Shown in pieces: positions 7,245 through 16,925 of a stretch of 64,000 nucleotides of DNA. Below the pieces are notes generated by a model. That model did no database searches and was not told where the DNA came from. It saw only the letters and a list, made by a program, of their open reading frames with translations. How positions within the stretch are numbered: position 1 is the first letter of the stretch; each line of letters opens with the position of its first letter. The position numbers and the translations under genes were made by a program. Origin of the DNA: an uncultured Christensenella sp. (GTDB taxonomy: Bacteria; Bacillota; Clostridia; Christensenellales; Borkfalkiaceae); NCBI GenBank assembly GCA_910579705.1, contig CAJTUI010000001.1, positions 1-64,000 of the forward strand, given 5' to 3'.

Positions 7245-8873
7245 ATGGCTAAACAAATCAAATACGGCGACGAAGCAAGAAAGAAACTGGAAACGGGCGT
7301 CAACGTTATCGCCGACACAGTTAAAATCACTCTCGGCCCCAAGGGCAGAAACGTTGTGCTGGACAAGAAGTTCGGCGCACCCCTCATCACCAACGACGGC
7401 GTGACGATTGCTAAGGAAATCGAGCTCGAAGACCCGTTCGAAAATATGGGCGCGCAGCTTGTCAAAGAGGTTTCCACCAAAACCAACGACGTTGCGGGCG
7501 ACGGTACCACCACCGCCGTCGTACTCGCACAGGCGATAGTCAAGGAAGGACTTAAAAACCTTGCGGCGGGCGCTAATCCAGTTATCTTAAAGAAGGGTAT
7601 TGCGAACGCGGTCGACACCGCAGTTAAGAAAATACAGGAAATTTCCAAACCCGTCGGCAACAAGCTCGGTATTTCTCAGGTAGCGTCCATTTCCGCTGGC
7701 GACGAAAAAATCGGCGAGCTTATCGCAAACGCTATGGAAATCGTCGGCAAGGACGGCGTTATTACTGTCGAAGAAGGCAAGACAATGGCGACCGAGCTTA
7801 CCACCGTTGAGGGTATGCAGTTCGACAGGGGCTACGCCTCCGCTTATATGGTAACCAATACCGATAAAATGGAAGCCGTGCTCGATAACCCTTACATTCT
7901 CATAACCGATAAAAAGATTTCTTCGTTGCAGGAAATTCTTCCCGTAATCGAGCCCATTGCCCAGCAGGGCGCAAGATTGCTTATCATAGCCGAAGACGTT
8001 GAGGGCGACGCACTTGCCGCGCTTATCGTAAACAAACTCAAAGGCGTGCTTAACTGCGTGGCGGTTAAAGCGCCCGGTTTCGGCGACAGGAGAAAAGCTA
8101 TGCTCGAAGACATCGCAATTCTTACGGGCGGCACGGTCGTTTCGAGCGACCTCGGCTACGAGTTCAAGGACGTTACGCCCGATATGCTGGGCAGAGCGGC
8201 GCAGATTAAAGTAGATAAAGACAACACCACCATTATAAACGGCTCCGGCGAGGCGAAAGACATCAAGGCGCGCGTTGCGTCCATAAAAGCGCAGATTGCC
8301 GAAACCACTTCCGATTACGACAGAGAAAAGTTGCAGGAAAGGCTTGCAAAACTTGCGGGCGGCGTTGCGGTTATAAACGTCGGCGCGGCGACCGAAGTCG
8401 AAATGAAAGAAAAGAAACTGCGTATCGAGGACGCGCTTGCGGCTACGCGCGCGGCAGTTGAAGAAGGAATCGTGCCCGGAGGCGGCGTTGCGCTCCTCTC
8501 CACCATTCCCGAGCTTTCAAAGCTTATCGAAACGCTCGAAGGCGACGAGAAAACGGGTGCGACGATCGTTATGAAAGCCATAGAAGAACCCGTTCGCCAG
8601 ATAGCCAGAAACGCAGGCTTCGACGGTTCGGTAGTCGTAAACAATATTCTTTCCGCAAAGAAAGCAAACTACGGTTTCGACGCGCTTAAAAACGAATATA
8701 CCGATATGGTTAAAAGCGGTATTATCGACCCGACAAAGGTTTCCCGCTCCGTTCTCCAAAACGCGGCGTCCGTTGCGGCAACGTTGCTTACAACCGAAAG
8801 CATTGTAACCGACATACCCACTCCTCCCTCGCCCGCTATGCCCGGCAACCCCGATATGGGCGGAATGTATTAA
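7245..8873 (+). CDS. groEL: Chaperonin GroEL
   Basis: 542 residues, standard length. It is the cytosolic ATP-driven folding chamber working with GroES. The sequence begins AKQIKYGDEARKKLETGVN, carries the ATP-binding GDGTTTA, the family signature AAVEEGIVPGGG, and ends in GNPDMGGMY, a short form of the GGM tail. AAGGAG lies 8 bases upstream. A strong terminator follows at 8889-8920, so groES-groEL is a two-gene unit. Confidence 0.98.
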   Translation: MAKQIKYGDEARKKLETGVNVIADTVKITLGPKGRNVVLDKKFGAPLITNDGVTIAKEIELEDPFENMGAQLVKEVSTKTNDVAGDGTTTAVVLAQAIVKEGLKNLAAGANPVILKKGIANAVDTAVKKIQEISKPVGNKLGISQVASISAGDEKIGELIANAMEIVGKDGVITVEEGKTMATELTTVEGMQFDRGYASAYMVTNTDKMEAVLDNPYILITDKKISSLQEILPVIEPIAQQGARLLIIAEDVEGDALAALIVNKLKGVLNCVAVKAPGFGDRRKAMLEDIAILTGGTVVSSDLGYEFKDVTPDMLGRAAQIKVDKDNTTIINGSGEAKDIKARVASIKAQIAETTSDYDREKLQERLAKLAGGVAVINVGAATEVEMKEKKLRIEDALAATRAAVEEGIVPGGGVALLSTIPELSKLIETLEGDEKTGATIVMKAIEEPVRQIARNAGFDGSVVVNNILSAKKANYGFDALKNEYTDMVKSGIIDPTKVSRSVLQNAASVAATLLTTESIVTDIPTPPSPAMPGNPDMGGMY

Positions 8874-8888
8874 TAAGATTAAACGCGA

Positions 8889-8920
8889 AAGCGGTCTGCT
8901 GAATGCAGACCGCTTTTTTA
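8889..8920 (+). terminator. groESL terminator
   Basis: An 11-bp stem AAGCGGTCTGC (8889-8899) with GCAGACCGCTT (8905-8915) and a 5-base loop is followed by a T-run. It is also the first hairpin downstream of the convergent gene that ends at 8957, so it may serve both. Confidence 0.85.
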
Positions 8921-8956
8921 TATTGTGAAACAGGACAACGCACAACAGCGTCACCA

Positions 8957-10171
8957 TTAAATCAATTTTTTCAGGATTTTCGCCAGCGCGTATTTACCGT
9001 GCTCGTAAGTCAGACCGCCCTGAAAATAGGCGATATACGGCGGTTTAACGGGCCCGTCCGCCGACAGCTCTATCGACGCGCCAGAAACAAATGTTCCCGC
9101 CGCCATTATAATTTTCTCGTCGTAGCCGGGCATATCCCAAGGCACGCAAGTTACATAACCGTCCACGGGCGAGGCGTATTGCACTTCCCTTATGAAATGC
9201 ACCATTTTTTCGACGCTACCGAACTCGATTGCGCGCGTTATGTCGTACGGGGTCTTATCCAGTGAAGGATAATTTTTATATCCCAGCTCTGCCATAGCGC
9301 AACCTATCAAAAGACTGCTTTTAACCGCTTGCGCCACAGTATGCGGGGCCATAAACAGTCCCTGATAAAAATACTGGTATCCGCCCGCGTAAGAGCCGAC
9401 TTCAAGCCCTATCGACGGCGCTGTCAAGCGTTTTCCTATCAAATCTATATATTCCGCTTTTCCGCAAATATAGCCGCCGCTCGGCGCAAGTCCGCCGCCC
9501 GCGTTTTTAATCAGCGAACCGACAACCACGTCCGCGCCGACATCGGAAGGCTCGCGCTTTTCCACGAATTCACCGTAGCAGTTATCTACGAAAATACAGC
9601 CATTATAACCGATACTTCTTACAAACTTGCACGCGGCCTCAATCTGCGCACAGGAAAGCGCGTCCCGCAGTTCATATCCGCGCGAACGCTGAATATAAAG
9701 CACCTTGACTTTTTCGTTTAAATGTTCCGCTATCGCGTCAAAGTCAAAATCGCCGTCTGTAAGGTCGCAACACTCGAAATGCACCCCGAAATCCTTTAAA
9801 GAGCCGTTCCCTTCACCGAAAATAACGCCCCTTAAAGTATCGTACGGCATACCGCTTATGCACAAAAGCGTATCGTTCGGACGGAGCAACCCGAAAAGCG
9901 CCACGGTAAGCGCGTGCGTTCCCGAAACGATATGCGGAGAAACTATGCCGCTCTCAGCCCCGAACGCCGCCGCATAGAGCTTTCCGAGACAATCCCTGCC
10001 CTCGTCGTCGTAACCGTAACCCGTCGTTCCGTTGAAATGCCTCAGCGCAACCTTATGCGCGTTAAAGGCGTCCAGAACCTTGGCCTGATTGAAATAGGCT
10101 ATATCATCGACAAGTTTAAACTTATCGGCGAGCTTTTCCTCGCAACTTTCAATAAATTTTTCAATTTCCAT
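8957..10171 (-). CDS. PLP-dependent YnbB/aluminium-resistance family protein (methionine gamma-lyase-like)
   Basis: 404 residues of the Met_gamma_lyase family (YnbB of Bacillus subtilis), fold type I PLP enzymes. The PLP lysine is in GSLIKNAGGG, preceded by the cofactor-binding IFVDNCYGEF. Family members are annotated as cystathionine beta-lyase-like or aluminium resistance proteins; the true substrate is not settled. It is the last gene of the miaB-mutS-mutL-miaA unit and overlaps the end of miaA by 11 bases, an order that recalls the miaA-ynbB neighbourhood of Bacillus. GGAG lies 9 bases upstream of the ATG. Confidence 0.88.
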   Translation of the reverse strand: MEIEKFIESCEEKLADKFKLVDDIAYFNQAKVLDAFNAHKVALRHFNGTTGYGYDDEGRDCLGKLYAAAFGAESGIVSPHIVSGTHALTVALFGLLRPNDTLLCISGMPYDTLRGVIFGEGNGSLKDFGVHFECCDLTDGDFDFDAIAEHLNEKVKVLYIQRSRGYELRDALSCAQIEAACKFVRSIGYNGCIFVDNCYGEFVEKREPSDVGADVVVGSLIKNAGGGLAPSGGYICGKAEYIDLIGKRLTAPSIGLEVGSYAGGYQYFYQGLFMAPHTVAQAVKSSLLIGCAMAELGYKNYPSLDKTPYDITRAIEFGSVEKMVHFIREVQYASPVDGYVTCVPWDMPGYDEKIIMAAGTFVSGASIELSADGPVKPPYIAYFQGGLTYEHGKYALAKILKKLI

Positions 10172-11066
10172 TTATAAGCTCCGTTACCCTTTCGCAGGTC
10201 ACCTCTTCGGGATCAAGCCAGACAAGATTTTTGAGTTTTTTGAAAAAAGTTATCTGTCTTTTTGCATATCTACGTGTATTTTGCTTGATTATGTCACACA
10301 TAGTACTACGTTTTTCTTTATTTTTAAGGCCTTGAACCACTTCTTTATATCCGATTGCCTGCATACACTGGCAATTCTCGTCAACTCCGCTTTCAAGCAA
10401 ACGTTCCACTTCTTCGACAAGCCCGCACTCAAACATCTCGTCCACGCGCCTGTTTATCCTGTCGTAAAGCTCTTCGCGCGGATAATTGATTGCCACCGCA
10501 ACGTAGTTTCTTCTCGGGCTGTTATCGTCTCTTATTTCGGATTTTCGCTTGCCTCCGACCTCGTAAATTTCAAGCGCGCGGATAACTCTTTTAACGTCGT
10601 TTGGGTGAAGTTTTTGCGCGGTTTCGGGGTCGACGTTTTTTAACAATGAATGAAGATATTCGCCCCCCTTATCGTTAAAAACGGCGGCGTATTTTTCTCT
10701 TATTGTTTCGTCTGCCGCAATGTTGCCGTAACTTAAATCATACAGCAAAGAATTTATATAAAATCCCGTGCCGCCGCAGATTATGGGAATTTTTCCTCTC
10801 GACTGCAAGTCTTCGATTATCGGCTCGGCCAGTTCCACATAGTCCGATACGCTGAAATTCCCGCAAGGCTCCGCCACGTCTATGAGATGGTGCTTTATGC
10901 CGCGCATTTCTTTTTTGGTGGGTTTGGCCGTTCCGATATTAAGTTTTTTATAAATCTGCTGGGAATCCGCGGAGATAATTTCCGTATTCAACATCTCCGC
11001 ACAGTCAACCGCAAGTTTTGTCTTCCCCGAGGCGGTTGCGCCGCAAATAACGAGAACCTTATCCAA
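10161..11066 (-). CDS. miaA: tRNA dimethylallyltransferase
   Basis: It transfers a dimethylallyl group to A37 of tRNAs reading UNN codons, the substrate step for MiaB encoded in the same operon. The P-loop GATASGKTKLA, the substrate motif ISADSQQIYKKLNIGTAKPT and the GGTGFYI loop are intact. There is no ATG. The TTG at 11066 is preferred (301 aa) because AGAGG lies 10 bases upstream and it falls just after the mutL stop; the TTG at 11075 would be only one base from that site. Confidence 0.93.
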   Translation of the reverse strand: MDKVLVICGATASGKTKLAVDCAEMLNTEIISADSQQIYKKLNIGTAKPTKKEMRGIKHHLIDVAEPCGNFSVSDYVELAEPIIEDLQSRGKIPIICGGTGFYINSLLYDLSYGNIAADETIREKYAAVFNDKGGEYLHSLLKNVDPETAQKLHPNDVKRVIRALEIYEVGGKRKSEIRDDNSPRRNYVAVAINYPREELYDRINRRVDEMFECGLVEEVERLLESGVDENCQCMQAIGYKEVVQGLKNKEKRSTMCDIIKQNTRRYAKRQITFFKKLKNLVWLDPEEVTCERVTELINGN

Positions 11067-11067
11067 G

Positions 11068-12957
11068 TTACACAATCCTCTTGAACATTTTCTCTATGTC
11101 CTTTTTACCGAGCGTGACGCAAACGGGTCTTCCGTGCGGACATTTAAGTCCTACGTTGCCTTTCATCTGTTTCAAAAGGTCTTTTACTTCCCGCTCTGAA
11201 AGCTGCATACCGCCCTTGACCGCGTGTTTACAGGCCGTCGTCGCGATTTTGTCTTTAAGCATTTCTTCGAGTTTTATATCTTTCAGACCGTTCAAGTCGG
11301 ACAAAAGCTCGCCGAAAAACCGTTCGAGGTCAATATCCTGTAAATCGGACGGGATTTCGTCTACCCTGAACGAACCTATACCGAAAGGTTTCAAATCAAA
11401 CCCCATACTTCTTATAAGCTCAATATTGTTTTCGATAAACTGCGCCTCCTGCGCGTTTGCGGAGAAAAGATACGGAACGAGCAGGCACTGCCTGTCAATC
11501 GTCCTGTTCGCCATTTTTTCGCGCAACCTGTCGTAAATCAATCTTTCGTGCGCCGCGTGCTGGTCAATAAGATACACGGTATCGCACAATTCGTAAATGA
11601 GATAAGTATTAAACAGATTCCCCTTGTATTTGCATTGCTCGTACTCGATCATCTGCTGTTCGCGAACCCTTTTCGCGTGCGCCTCGTCGATGCGCGGATC
11701 CCCGAAAAGTCCGTCGGATAAAGTATCGTTGGAAACCTTCAACACAAAGGGCTCCGGCTTATTGATTATACTGTCTATCGGCTCGTTCAAGAGCGGGTCG
11801 TAATATTTTTTCACACTCGGCTTTTTTTCGTCCGCCGCCGCGGGCACGGGCGCCGCCTTCTTCACTTCGCTCGACTTAACGCTGTTGTCCGAAAATATTT
11901 TATTTGACTGCGCGTCTATTGTTGACTTTATTTCGGGTATCCTCACGCTGTCCGCGATGAATTGCGCCGCAGCAGCCGTTCCGTCGAGAACGGAAGATAT
12001 AACCGAATACACCGCGCCGAAAACGGGACGGTTATCGACGAACCTGACGTCCGCCTTATTCGGATGAACGTTAACGTCCACAAAATCTGACGGAACTTCG
12101 ACGTTCAATACATAAAAAGGATACTGTCTTTTCATAGCATACGCGGCGTACGCGTTCTGCACGGCCGTCGCAATAGTATTATTGACTATATATCTGCCGT
12201 TAAGAAACAGACTCTGATAAGTTTTGTTGGGCTTGAAAAAATTCTGGTTCCCGATAAATCCGCTGAGTTTTATTCCATCCTTTTCCGCGTTAATTTTAAA
12301 ACACTGCGAAATAACCTTTGCGCCGTAAACCTGTGCGACCGCCTCGTCCAACCCGCCGCCGAACGACTGTAAAACAATCTTGCCGTCCGCATAATATCTG
12401 AACGCTACGGAAGGATTGCCGAGAATATACCGCGTTACGAAACTTGTAATATCCGTTTCTTCCTTCTTGTCGGGTTTCATAAATTTAGCCCTTACGGGAG
12501 TGTTATAAAACAAATCTCTGACGCAAATTTCCGTGCCACGTGCCAGCGCCGCAGCCTCTACCGCGCCCACGCTCCCGTCGTTGCATACGACCCTGTATGC
12601 GGGATTGCCCTGCGTAACAGAAATAAGTTCCACACGCGCGACAACGGATATACTCGCCAATGCCTCGCCCCTGAACCCGAGCGTGGTTATATTGTCAAGG
12701 TCGTCCGCTTTGGAAATCTTACTCGTAGCGTGCGGAAAAAAAGCGGCGCGCATATCGTCGCGCTCTATTCCGCACCCGTTGTCAACCACCTTTATAAGTT
12801 GTTTACCGCCGCGCTCGATATAAATTTCTATTTCGGTTGCGCCCGCGTCAAGGCTGTTTTCAATCAGTTCCTTGACCGCGGAATATGGTCTGTCGATAAC
12901 TTCGCCCGCGGCAATTCTGTTATAAACGCTTTTTGTAAGAATATTTATCTTTCTCAT
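11068..12957 (-). CDS. mutL: DNA mismatch repair protein MutL
   Basis: 629 residues. The N-terminal GHKL ATPase is complete (ENSLDAGAT, DNGCGI, TLGFRGEAL) and the transducer domain follows. The C-terminal domain carries the endonuclease motif DQHAAHERLIYD, where the usual last Glu is Asp, plus ACKHAVKGG and CPHGRPV, so it should be a nicking-competent Gram-positive type MutL. Residues about 370-420 form a low-complexity linker. The start overlaps the mutS stop by four bases (ATGA), which indicates coupling. Confidence 0.97.
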   Translation of the reverse strand: MRKINILTKSVYNRIAAGEVIDRPYSAVKELIENSLDAGATEIEIYIERGGKQLIKVVDNGCGIERDDMRAAFFPHATSKISKADDLDNITTLGFRGEALASISVVARVELISVTQGNPAYRVVCNDGSVGAVEAAALARGTEICVRDLFYNTPVRAKFMKPDKKEETDITSFVTRYILGNPSVAFRYYADGKIVLQSFGGGLDEAVAQVYGAKVISQCFKINAEKDGIKLSGFIGNQNFFKPNKTYQSLFLNGRYIVNNTIATAVQNAYAAYAMKRQYPFYVLNVEVPSDFVDVNVHPNKADVRFVDNRPVFGAVYSVISSVLDGTAAAAQFIADSVRIPEIKSTIDAQSNKIFSDNSVKSSEVKKAAPVPAAADEKKPSVKKYYDPLLNEPIDSIINKPEPFVLKVSNDTLSDGLFGDPRIDEAHAKRVREQQMIEYEQCKYKGNLFNTYLIYELCDTVYLIDQHAAHERLIYDRLREKMANRTIDRQCLLVPYLFSANAQEAQFIENNIELIRSMGFDLKPFGIGSFRVDEIPSDLQDIDLERFFGELLSDLNGLKDIKLEEMLKDKIATTACKHAVKGGMQLSEREVKDLLKQMKGNVGLKCPHGRPVCVTLGKKDIEKMFKRIV

Positions 12958-15524
12958 TGTTTTACCTTTTCAACCAAATCGCTAAGAACAAGAAACGCCT
13001 GCATAGGCGACAAACTGTTTATATCCAATTCGCTAAGAATTGTTTCCACTTCCGAGCGGGGCTTCTCTTCTTCGTCCTCTCCGATTGTTTCGAACTTTCT
13101 GTCGCCGCTCTCTATACTTTTGAGAATGCTTTTCGCCCTGTCCGTAACCACCGTAGGCACGCCCGCAAGCGACGCGACTTCAATACCGAAACTCCTGTTG
13201 GCTCCGCCGCGCATAATCTTGCGCAAAAACACCACTCCTCCGTTTATTTCCCTGACGGAAATTTTATAATTCTTCACGCCTTGCAGCTTGCTTTCCAGTT
13301 CGGTTAGTTCGTGGTAATGGGTCGCAAACATCGTTTTCGCGCCGATTTTTTCGGTCAGGTGCTCGATTACCGCCCAGGCGATACTGAGTCCGTCGTACGT
13401 GCTTGTGCCCCTGCCGACCTCGTCAAGCAGTAACAAACTGTTTTTTGTCGCGTTCTGTAAAATCGAGGCGACCTCTATCATTTCGACCATAAAAGTGCTC
13501 TGGTCGGAAATGAGGTTGTCACTTGCGCCGACCCTCGTGAAAACGCGGTCGATAAGCGGTATCTGCGCCGATTTCGCGGGCACAAAACTTCCGAGATGCG
13601 CCATTATCGCAATTATCGCCGTCTGGCGCATAAAAGTGCTTTTACCCGCCATATTGGGCCCCGTGATAATCATAGTCCTGTTTTCGTCTTCGTCAAGCAA
13701 AGTGTCGTTGGGAATAAAACGGTCTTTCGAAATAACCTCGACAACCGGATGCCGCCCTTCCTTTATAACAAGCGGCTTGTTGCTTTCCACAATCTTGGGA
13801 CGTACGTATTTGTTTGTTTTCGCGACTTCCGCAAAGGCGTTCACCAAGTCCAGTAGCGCGACGGCCGAAGAAATCACCTTTAACTTGTTTATGTTTTCCG
13901 ACAATACCGACTTGACGTAATCATACAGCTGTGCTTCCAGCTTTAAAGAAGTTTCTTCGCTGCCGAGGATTTTACTTTCAAGCTCTTTCAGCTCGTCCGT
14001 GGTGTATCTCTCGGCATTTGCAAGCGTCTGCCTGCGCTGGTAATGCAAGGGTACCTTGTCTTTAAAAGATTTGGAAACTTCTATGTAATAACCAAACACC
14101 CTGTTAAAGCCTATTTTCAGAGTCCTGATATTGGTCGTATCCCGCTCCCGCGATTCCAGTTCGAGTATAAGATTATTGCCGCTCTGTCTGATATTCCTCA
14201 GCTCGTCAAGCTGTTTGCTGTAACCCTCTCTTATATACCCGCCGTCCTTCATCTGCGCGGGAGGATTGGGATTGATTGCCCGACCTATAAGCTCCGACAC
14301 GGCGGACAGGTCGTGCAAATCCGCGGATATGTCGTTGAGGATTTGCGAGTTGAACCCCGAAAGCTGAAATTTCAGATTGGGTATCGCCGATATAGACTGC
14401 GCCAGAGCCAGACAGTCACGGGGCAATACGTTATTATTGCTTATCTTTCCCGTCAGTCTTTCGATATCCTTAACGCTTTTCAGTAAATCGGAAATACCCA
14501 GTCTGACAACAGTCGCGTTATAAAGCTCCTCTACGCCGTCGAGCCTGTAATCTATATCCTGCTTGCGCGCAAACGGCGACGAAATCGAGTTATTGAGCAA
14601 TCTCGCGCCCATAGCCGTGTCGGTCTTATCGAGCAACCACAACAGCGAACCGTACTTCTTCCCGCCGCCCAGCGTTTTAACTATTTCGAGATTTTTAATT
14701 GCGGACGAGTCGAGCTGCATAAAGCTGTTTAAAGCCAGATACTTTATGCCGTCAATATTTTTAAGCGCGTGCATTTGCGTTTCTTTGAGATACTGCAACA
14801 GCGCGCCTGCCGCACAGATTGCGTGCTCCTTGCCGCCAACGGGATATGCCGAAAGCGTTTTTGCGTTAAACTGCTCCAAAAGCGTTCTTTCTGCCGCCGA
14901 GTAATTAAAGGCCCAGGCGGGATAATTCGACGGGCGCGGCAGGAACCCGCGCGTAAATTCAGGCTCCTCCTTGGACGCAAAAAGCATTTCGTCGTTGCAG
15001 ATTATTTCCTTGACGCCAAGTTTAACCATATGCGCGACAGCCTGTTTAACGCTAGGCTCGCCCGAAAAAGTTGCCGAAGTCAGTTCGCCCGTGGTAATGT
15101 CCGCCCAGGCAAGCGCAACGGCCTGCGCGTTCTTATAAGCGCAACAGACGTAATTGCTCGTCTTTTCGTCGAGATGCTCGTCGTCGGTAACCGTGCCGGC
15201 GGTAACAACCCTGATTACGCCGCGCGCGACTATACCCTTGGTCGCCGACGCCTCTTCGAGCTGTTCGCAAATAGCGACCTTTTCGCCCAGCGAAACAAGC
15301 TTCGCAATATAGCCGTCAGCCGCGTGAAAAGGTATTCCGCACATAGGCGCGCGCTCTTTCAAGCCGCAATCCCTGCCCGTCAATGTCAGATCGAGAAGCT
15401 CCGAGGCCTTTTTCGCGTCCTCGAAAAACATTTCGTAAAAATCGCCCAGACGGTAAAAAACTATACAGTCCTTGTATTTGTCCTTGACGGACAAATAATG
15501 TTGCATCATTTGTGAAAGTGCCAT
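12954..15524 (-). CDS. mutS: DNA mismatch repair protein MutS
   Basis: 856 residues, normal for MutS1. The mismatch-binding N-terminal domain holds the Phe-x-Glu motif region (FYRLGDFYEMFFEDA). The C-terminal ATPase has Walker A TGPNMAGKST, LLLDEVGRGTS and the TMFATHYHEL signature. It recognises base mismatches and recruits MutL. The ATG at 15524 has AGGG 7 bases upstream. It follows miaB by only 9 bases and overlaps mutL. Confidence 0.98.
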   Translation of the reverse strand: MALSQMMQHYLSVKDKYKDCIVFYRLGDFYEMFFEDAKKASELLDLTLTGRDCGLKERAPMCGIPFHAADGYIAKLVSLGEKVAICEQLEEASATKGIVARGVIRVVTAGTVTDDEHLDEKTSNYVCCAYKNAQAVALAWADITTGELTSATFSGEPSVKQAVAHMVKLGVKEIICNDEMLFASKEEPEFTRGFLPRPSNYPAWAFNYSAAERTLLEQFNAKTLSAYPVGGKEHAICAAGALLQYLKETQMHALKNIDGIKYLALNSFMQLDSSAIKNLEIVKTLGGGKKYGSLLWLLDKTDTAMGARLLNNSISSPFARKQDIDYRLDGVEELYNATVVRLGISDLLKSVKDIERLTGKISNNNVLPRDCLALAQSISAIPNLKFQLSGFNSQILNDISADLHDLSAVSELIGRAINPNPPAQMKDGGYIREGYSKQLDELRNIRQSGNNLILELESRERDTTNIRTLKIGFNRVFGYYIEVSKSFKDKVPLHYQRRQTLANAERYTTDELKELESKILGSEETSLKLEAQLYDYVKSVLSENINKLKVISSAVALLDLVNAFAEVAKTNKYVRPKIVESNKPLVIKEGRHPVVEVISKDRFIPNDTLLDEDENRTMIITGPNMAGKSTFMRQTAIIAIMAHLGSFVPAKSAQIPLIDRVFTRVGASDNLISDQSTFMVEMIEVASILQNATKNSLLLLDEVGRGTSTYDGLSIAWAVIEHLTEKIGAKTMFATHYHELTELESKLQGVKNYKISVREINGGVVFLRKIMRGGANRSFGIEVASLAGVPTVVTDRAKSILKSIESGDRKFETIGEDEEEKPRSEVETILSELDINSLSPMQAFLVLSDLVEKVKQ

Positions 15525-15533
15525 AATTTAACC

Positions 15534-16847
15534 CTATACCCGCTCGCCGATAAGCGAAACGCCGTTCGCTTTCAGAACTTTTATGTTGACAAACTCGCCG
15601 ATAACGTCCGTTTCGCTCTTGAAATAACCCATACGCCCGAATTCGTCCCTGCCAAGATACATCTCTTTTTTATCGTCGTAACCCTCGCAGAGTATTTCGA
15701 TTGTTTTACCGACGTACTCGGCCGAGTGTCCGCGCGTGAGCGAATTGACAAGACTTACAAGTTCCATAATACGCTTTTTCGAAACTTCCTCGGGGATCTG
15801 GTTGGGCATTTTCGCCGCGACAGTGCCATCCCTGCGCGAATAGACAAAGGTAAACGCCGAGGCGTAATTAACTTTTTTAACAAGGCTCGAAGTCGCCTCA
15901 AAATCCTCGTCCGTCTCGCCTGGGAACCCGACAATCAAATCGGTTGTAACGGCGCAGTCCGGAACGTACTTTTTGAGAATCTCTATCTTGTACAGATATT
16001 CCGCGGAAGTATACTTCCTGTTCATAGCTTCCAAAACGGCGTCCGAACCGCTCTGCACGGGCAGATGCACACACCTGCATATTTTCGGATTTTCGGCGAT
16101 AACCCTTGCCAGCTCCTCCGAAAAATCTTTCGGGTGACTGGTCATAAACCTCAGCCTAAAATTGCCGTCCAGCTTTGCGATTTTATCTAAAAGTTTGGGA
16201 AACGATAAATCGTTCAGGCCGTGGCCGTACGAATTGACGTTCTGTCCGAGCAACGTAATCTCTTTATAGCCCTTTTCTATCAGTCCCTTAACCTCTGCGA
16301 TAATGTTTTCCGAGCTACGGCTCCTTTCCCTGCCGCGAACGTACGGAACTATGCAGTAACTGCAAAAATTGTTGCAGCCGTATGTTATATTAACCCAGGC
16401 GTTCGGATAGCTTGTCCTTAAAGGCGTTTCGCCCTCGCAGACCACGCCGCTGTCCTCTTCTATTTCTATGACGGGCTTTTTACGGCTCTGTTTCAACAGC
16501 ACGTATTCTTTGAACTTATGTAAATTGTGCGTGCCGAAGATTATATCCACATAAGGAAATTTTTCGTGAAGATTGTCGGCCTTGCCCATTTGCTGTGTAA
16601 GACAGCCGCCGACCGCGATTATCATATCCCGCTTTTCGGCTTTGAGTTTTTTAAGCATTCCGATATTGCCGTAAGCGTGGTTTTCGGCGTTCTCCCTTAT
16701 ACAGCAGGTGTTAAAAACAACTATGTCCGCCTTGTTGATGTCGTTACAGTCCGAGTAACCCAGCTCGTTTAAAACGCCCGCTATCTTTTCCGATTCGTGC
16801 ACGTTCATCTGGCAACCGTACGTAATAATGTAATAATATTTTTGCAT
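15534..16847 (-). CDS. miaB: tRNA-2-methylthio-N6-dimethylallyladenosine synthase
   Basis: 437 residues. A radical SAM methylthiotransferase that converts i6A37, made by MiaA, into ms2i6A37. Visible are the N-terminal UPF0004 domain (TYGCQMN, NTCCIRENAE, VGGCLTQ cysteines for the auxiliary cluster), the radical SAM CxxxCxxC in YGCNNFCSYCIVP, and a C-terminal TRAM domain. The ATG at 16847 is the only start that keeps TYGCQMN close to the N-terminus; a TTG at 16883 lies in the -35 element. No Shine-Dalgarno sequence is present, and the promoter at 16855-16883 predicts a transcript starting at or next to the ATG, so the mRNA is probably leaderless. First gene of the mutSL-miaA operon. Confidence 0.95.
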   Translation of the reverse strand: MQKYYYIITYGCQMNVHESEKIAGVLNELGYSDCNDINKADIVVFNTCCIRENAENHAYGNIGMLKKLKAEKRDMIIAVGGCLTQQMGKADNLHEKFPYVDIIFGTHNLHKFKEYVLLKQSRKKPVIEIEEDSGVVCEGETPLRTSYPNAWVNITYGCNNFCSYCIVPYVRGRERSRSSENIIAEVKGLIEKGYKEITLLGQNVNSYGHGLNDLSFPKLLDKIAKLDGNFRLRFMTSHPKDFSEELARVIAENPKICRCVHLPVQSGSDAVLEAMNRKYTSAEYLYKIEILKKYVPDCAVTTDLIVGFPGETDEDFEATSSLVKKVNYASAFTFVYSRRDGTVAAKMPNQIPEEVSKKRIMELVSLVNSLTRGHSAEYVGKTIEILCEGYDDKKEMYLGRDEFGRMGYFKSETDVIGEFVNIKVLKANGVSLIGERV

Positions 16848-16854
16848 ATAAACA

Positions 16855-16883
16855 ATTATATAATTTTTTGAGTTTTTTTTCAA
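16855..16883 (-). promoter_or_regulatory. Promoter of the miaB-mutS-mutL-miaA operon
   Basis: TTGAAA (16878-16883), 17 bases, perfect TATAAT (16855-16860) on the minus strand. The -10 ends 7 bases before the miaB ATG, which implies little or no 5' leader. Confidence 0.75.
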
Positions 16884-16925
16884 TTAATTTGCAACAAATA
16901 ATTAAATTTATAAATACTAAATTTA

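Noticed and set aside
8957..10171. Cystathionine beta-lyase MetC
   Set aside because: The PLP lysine context (GSLIKNAGGG) and the place beside miaA match the YnbB/Met_gamma_lyase family rather than MetC.
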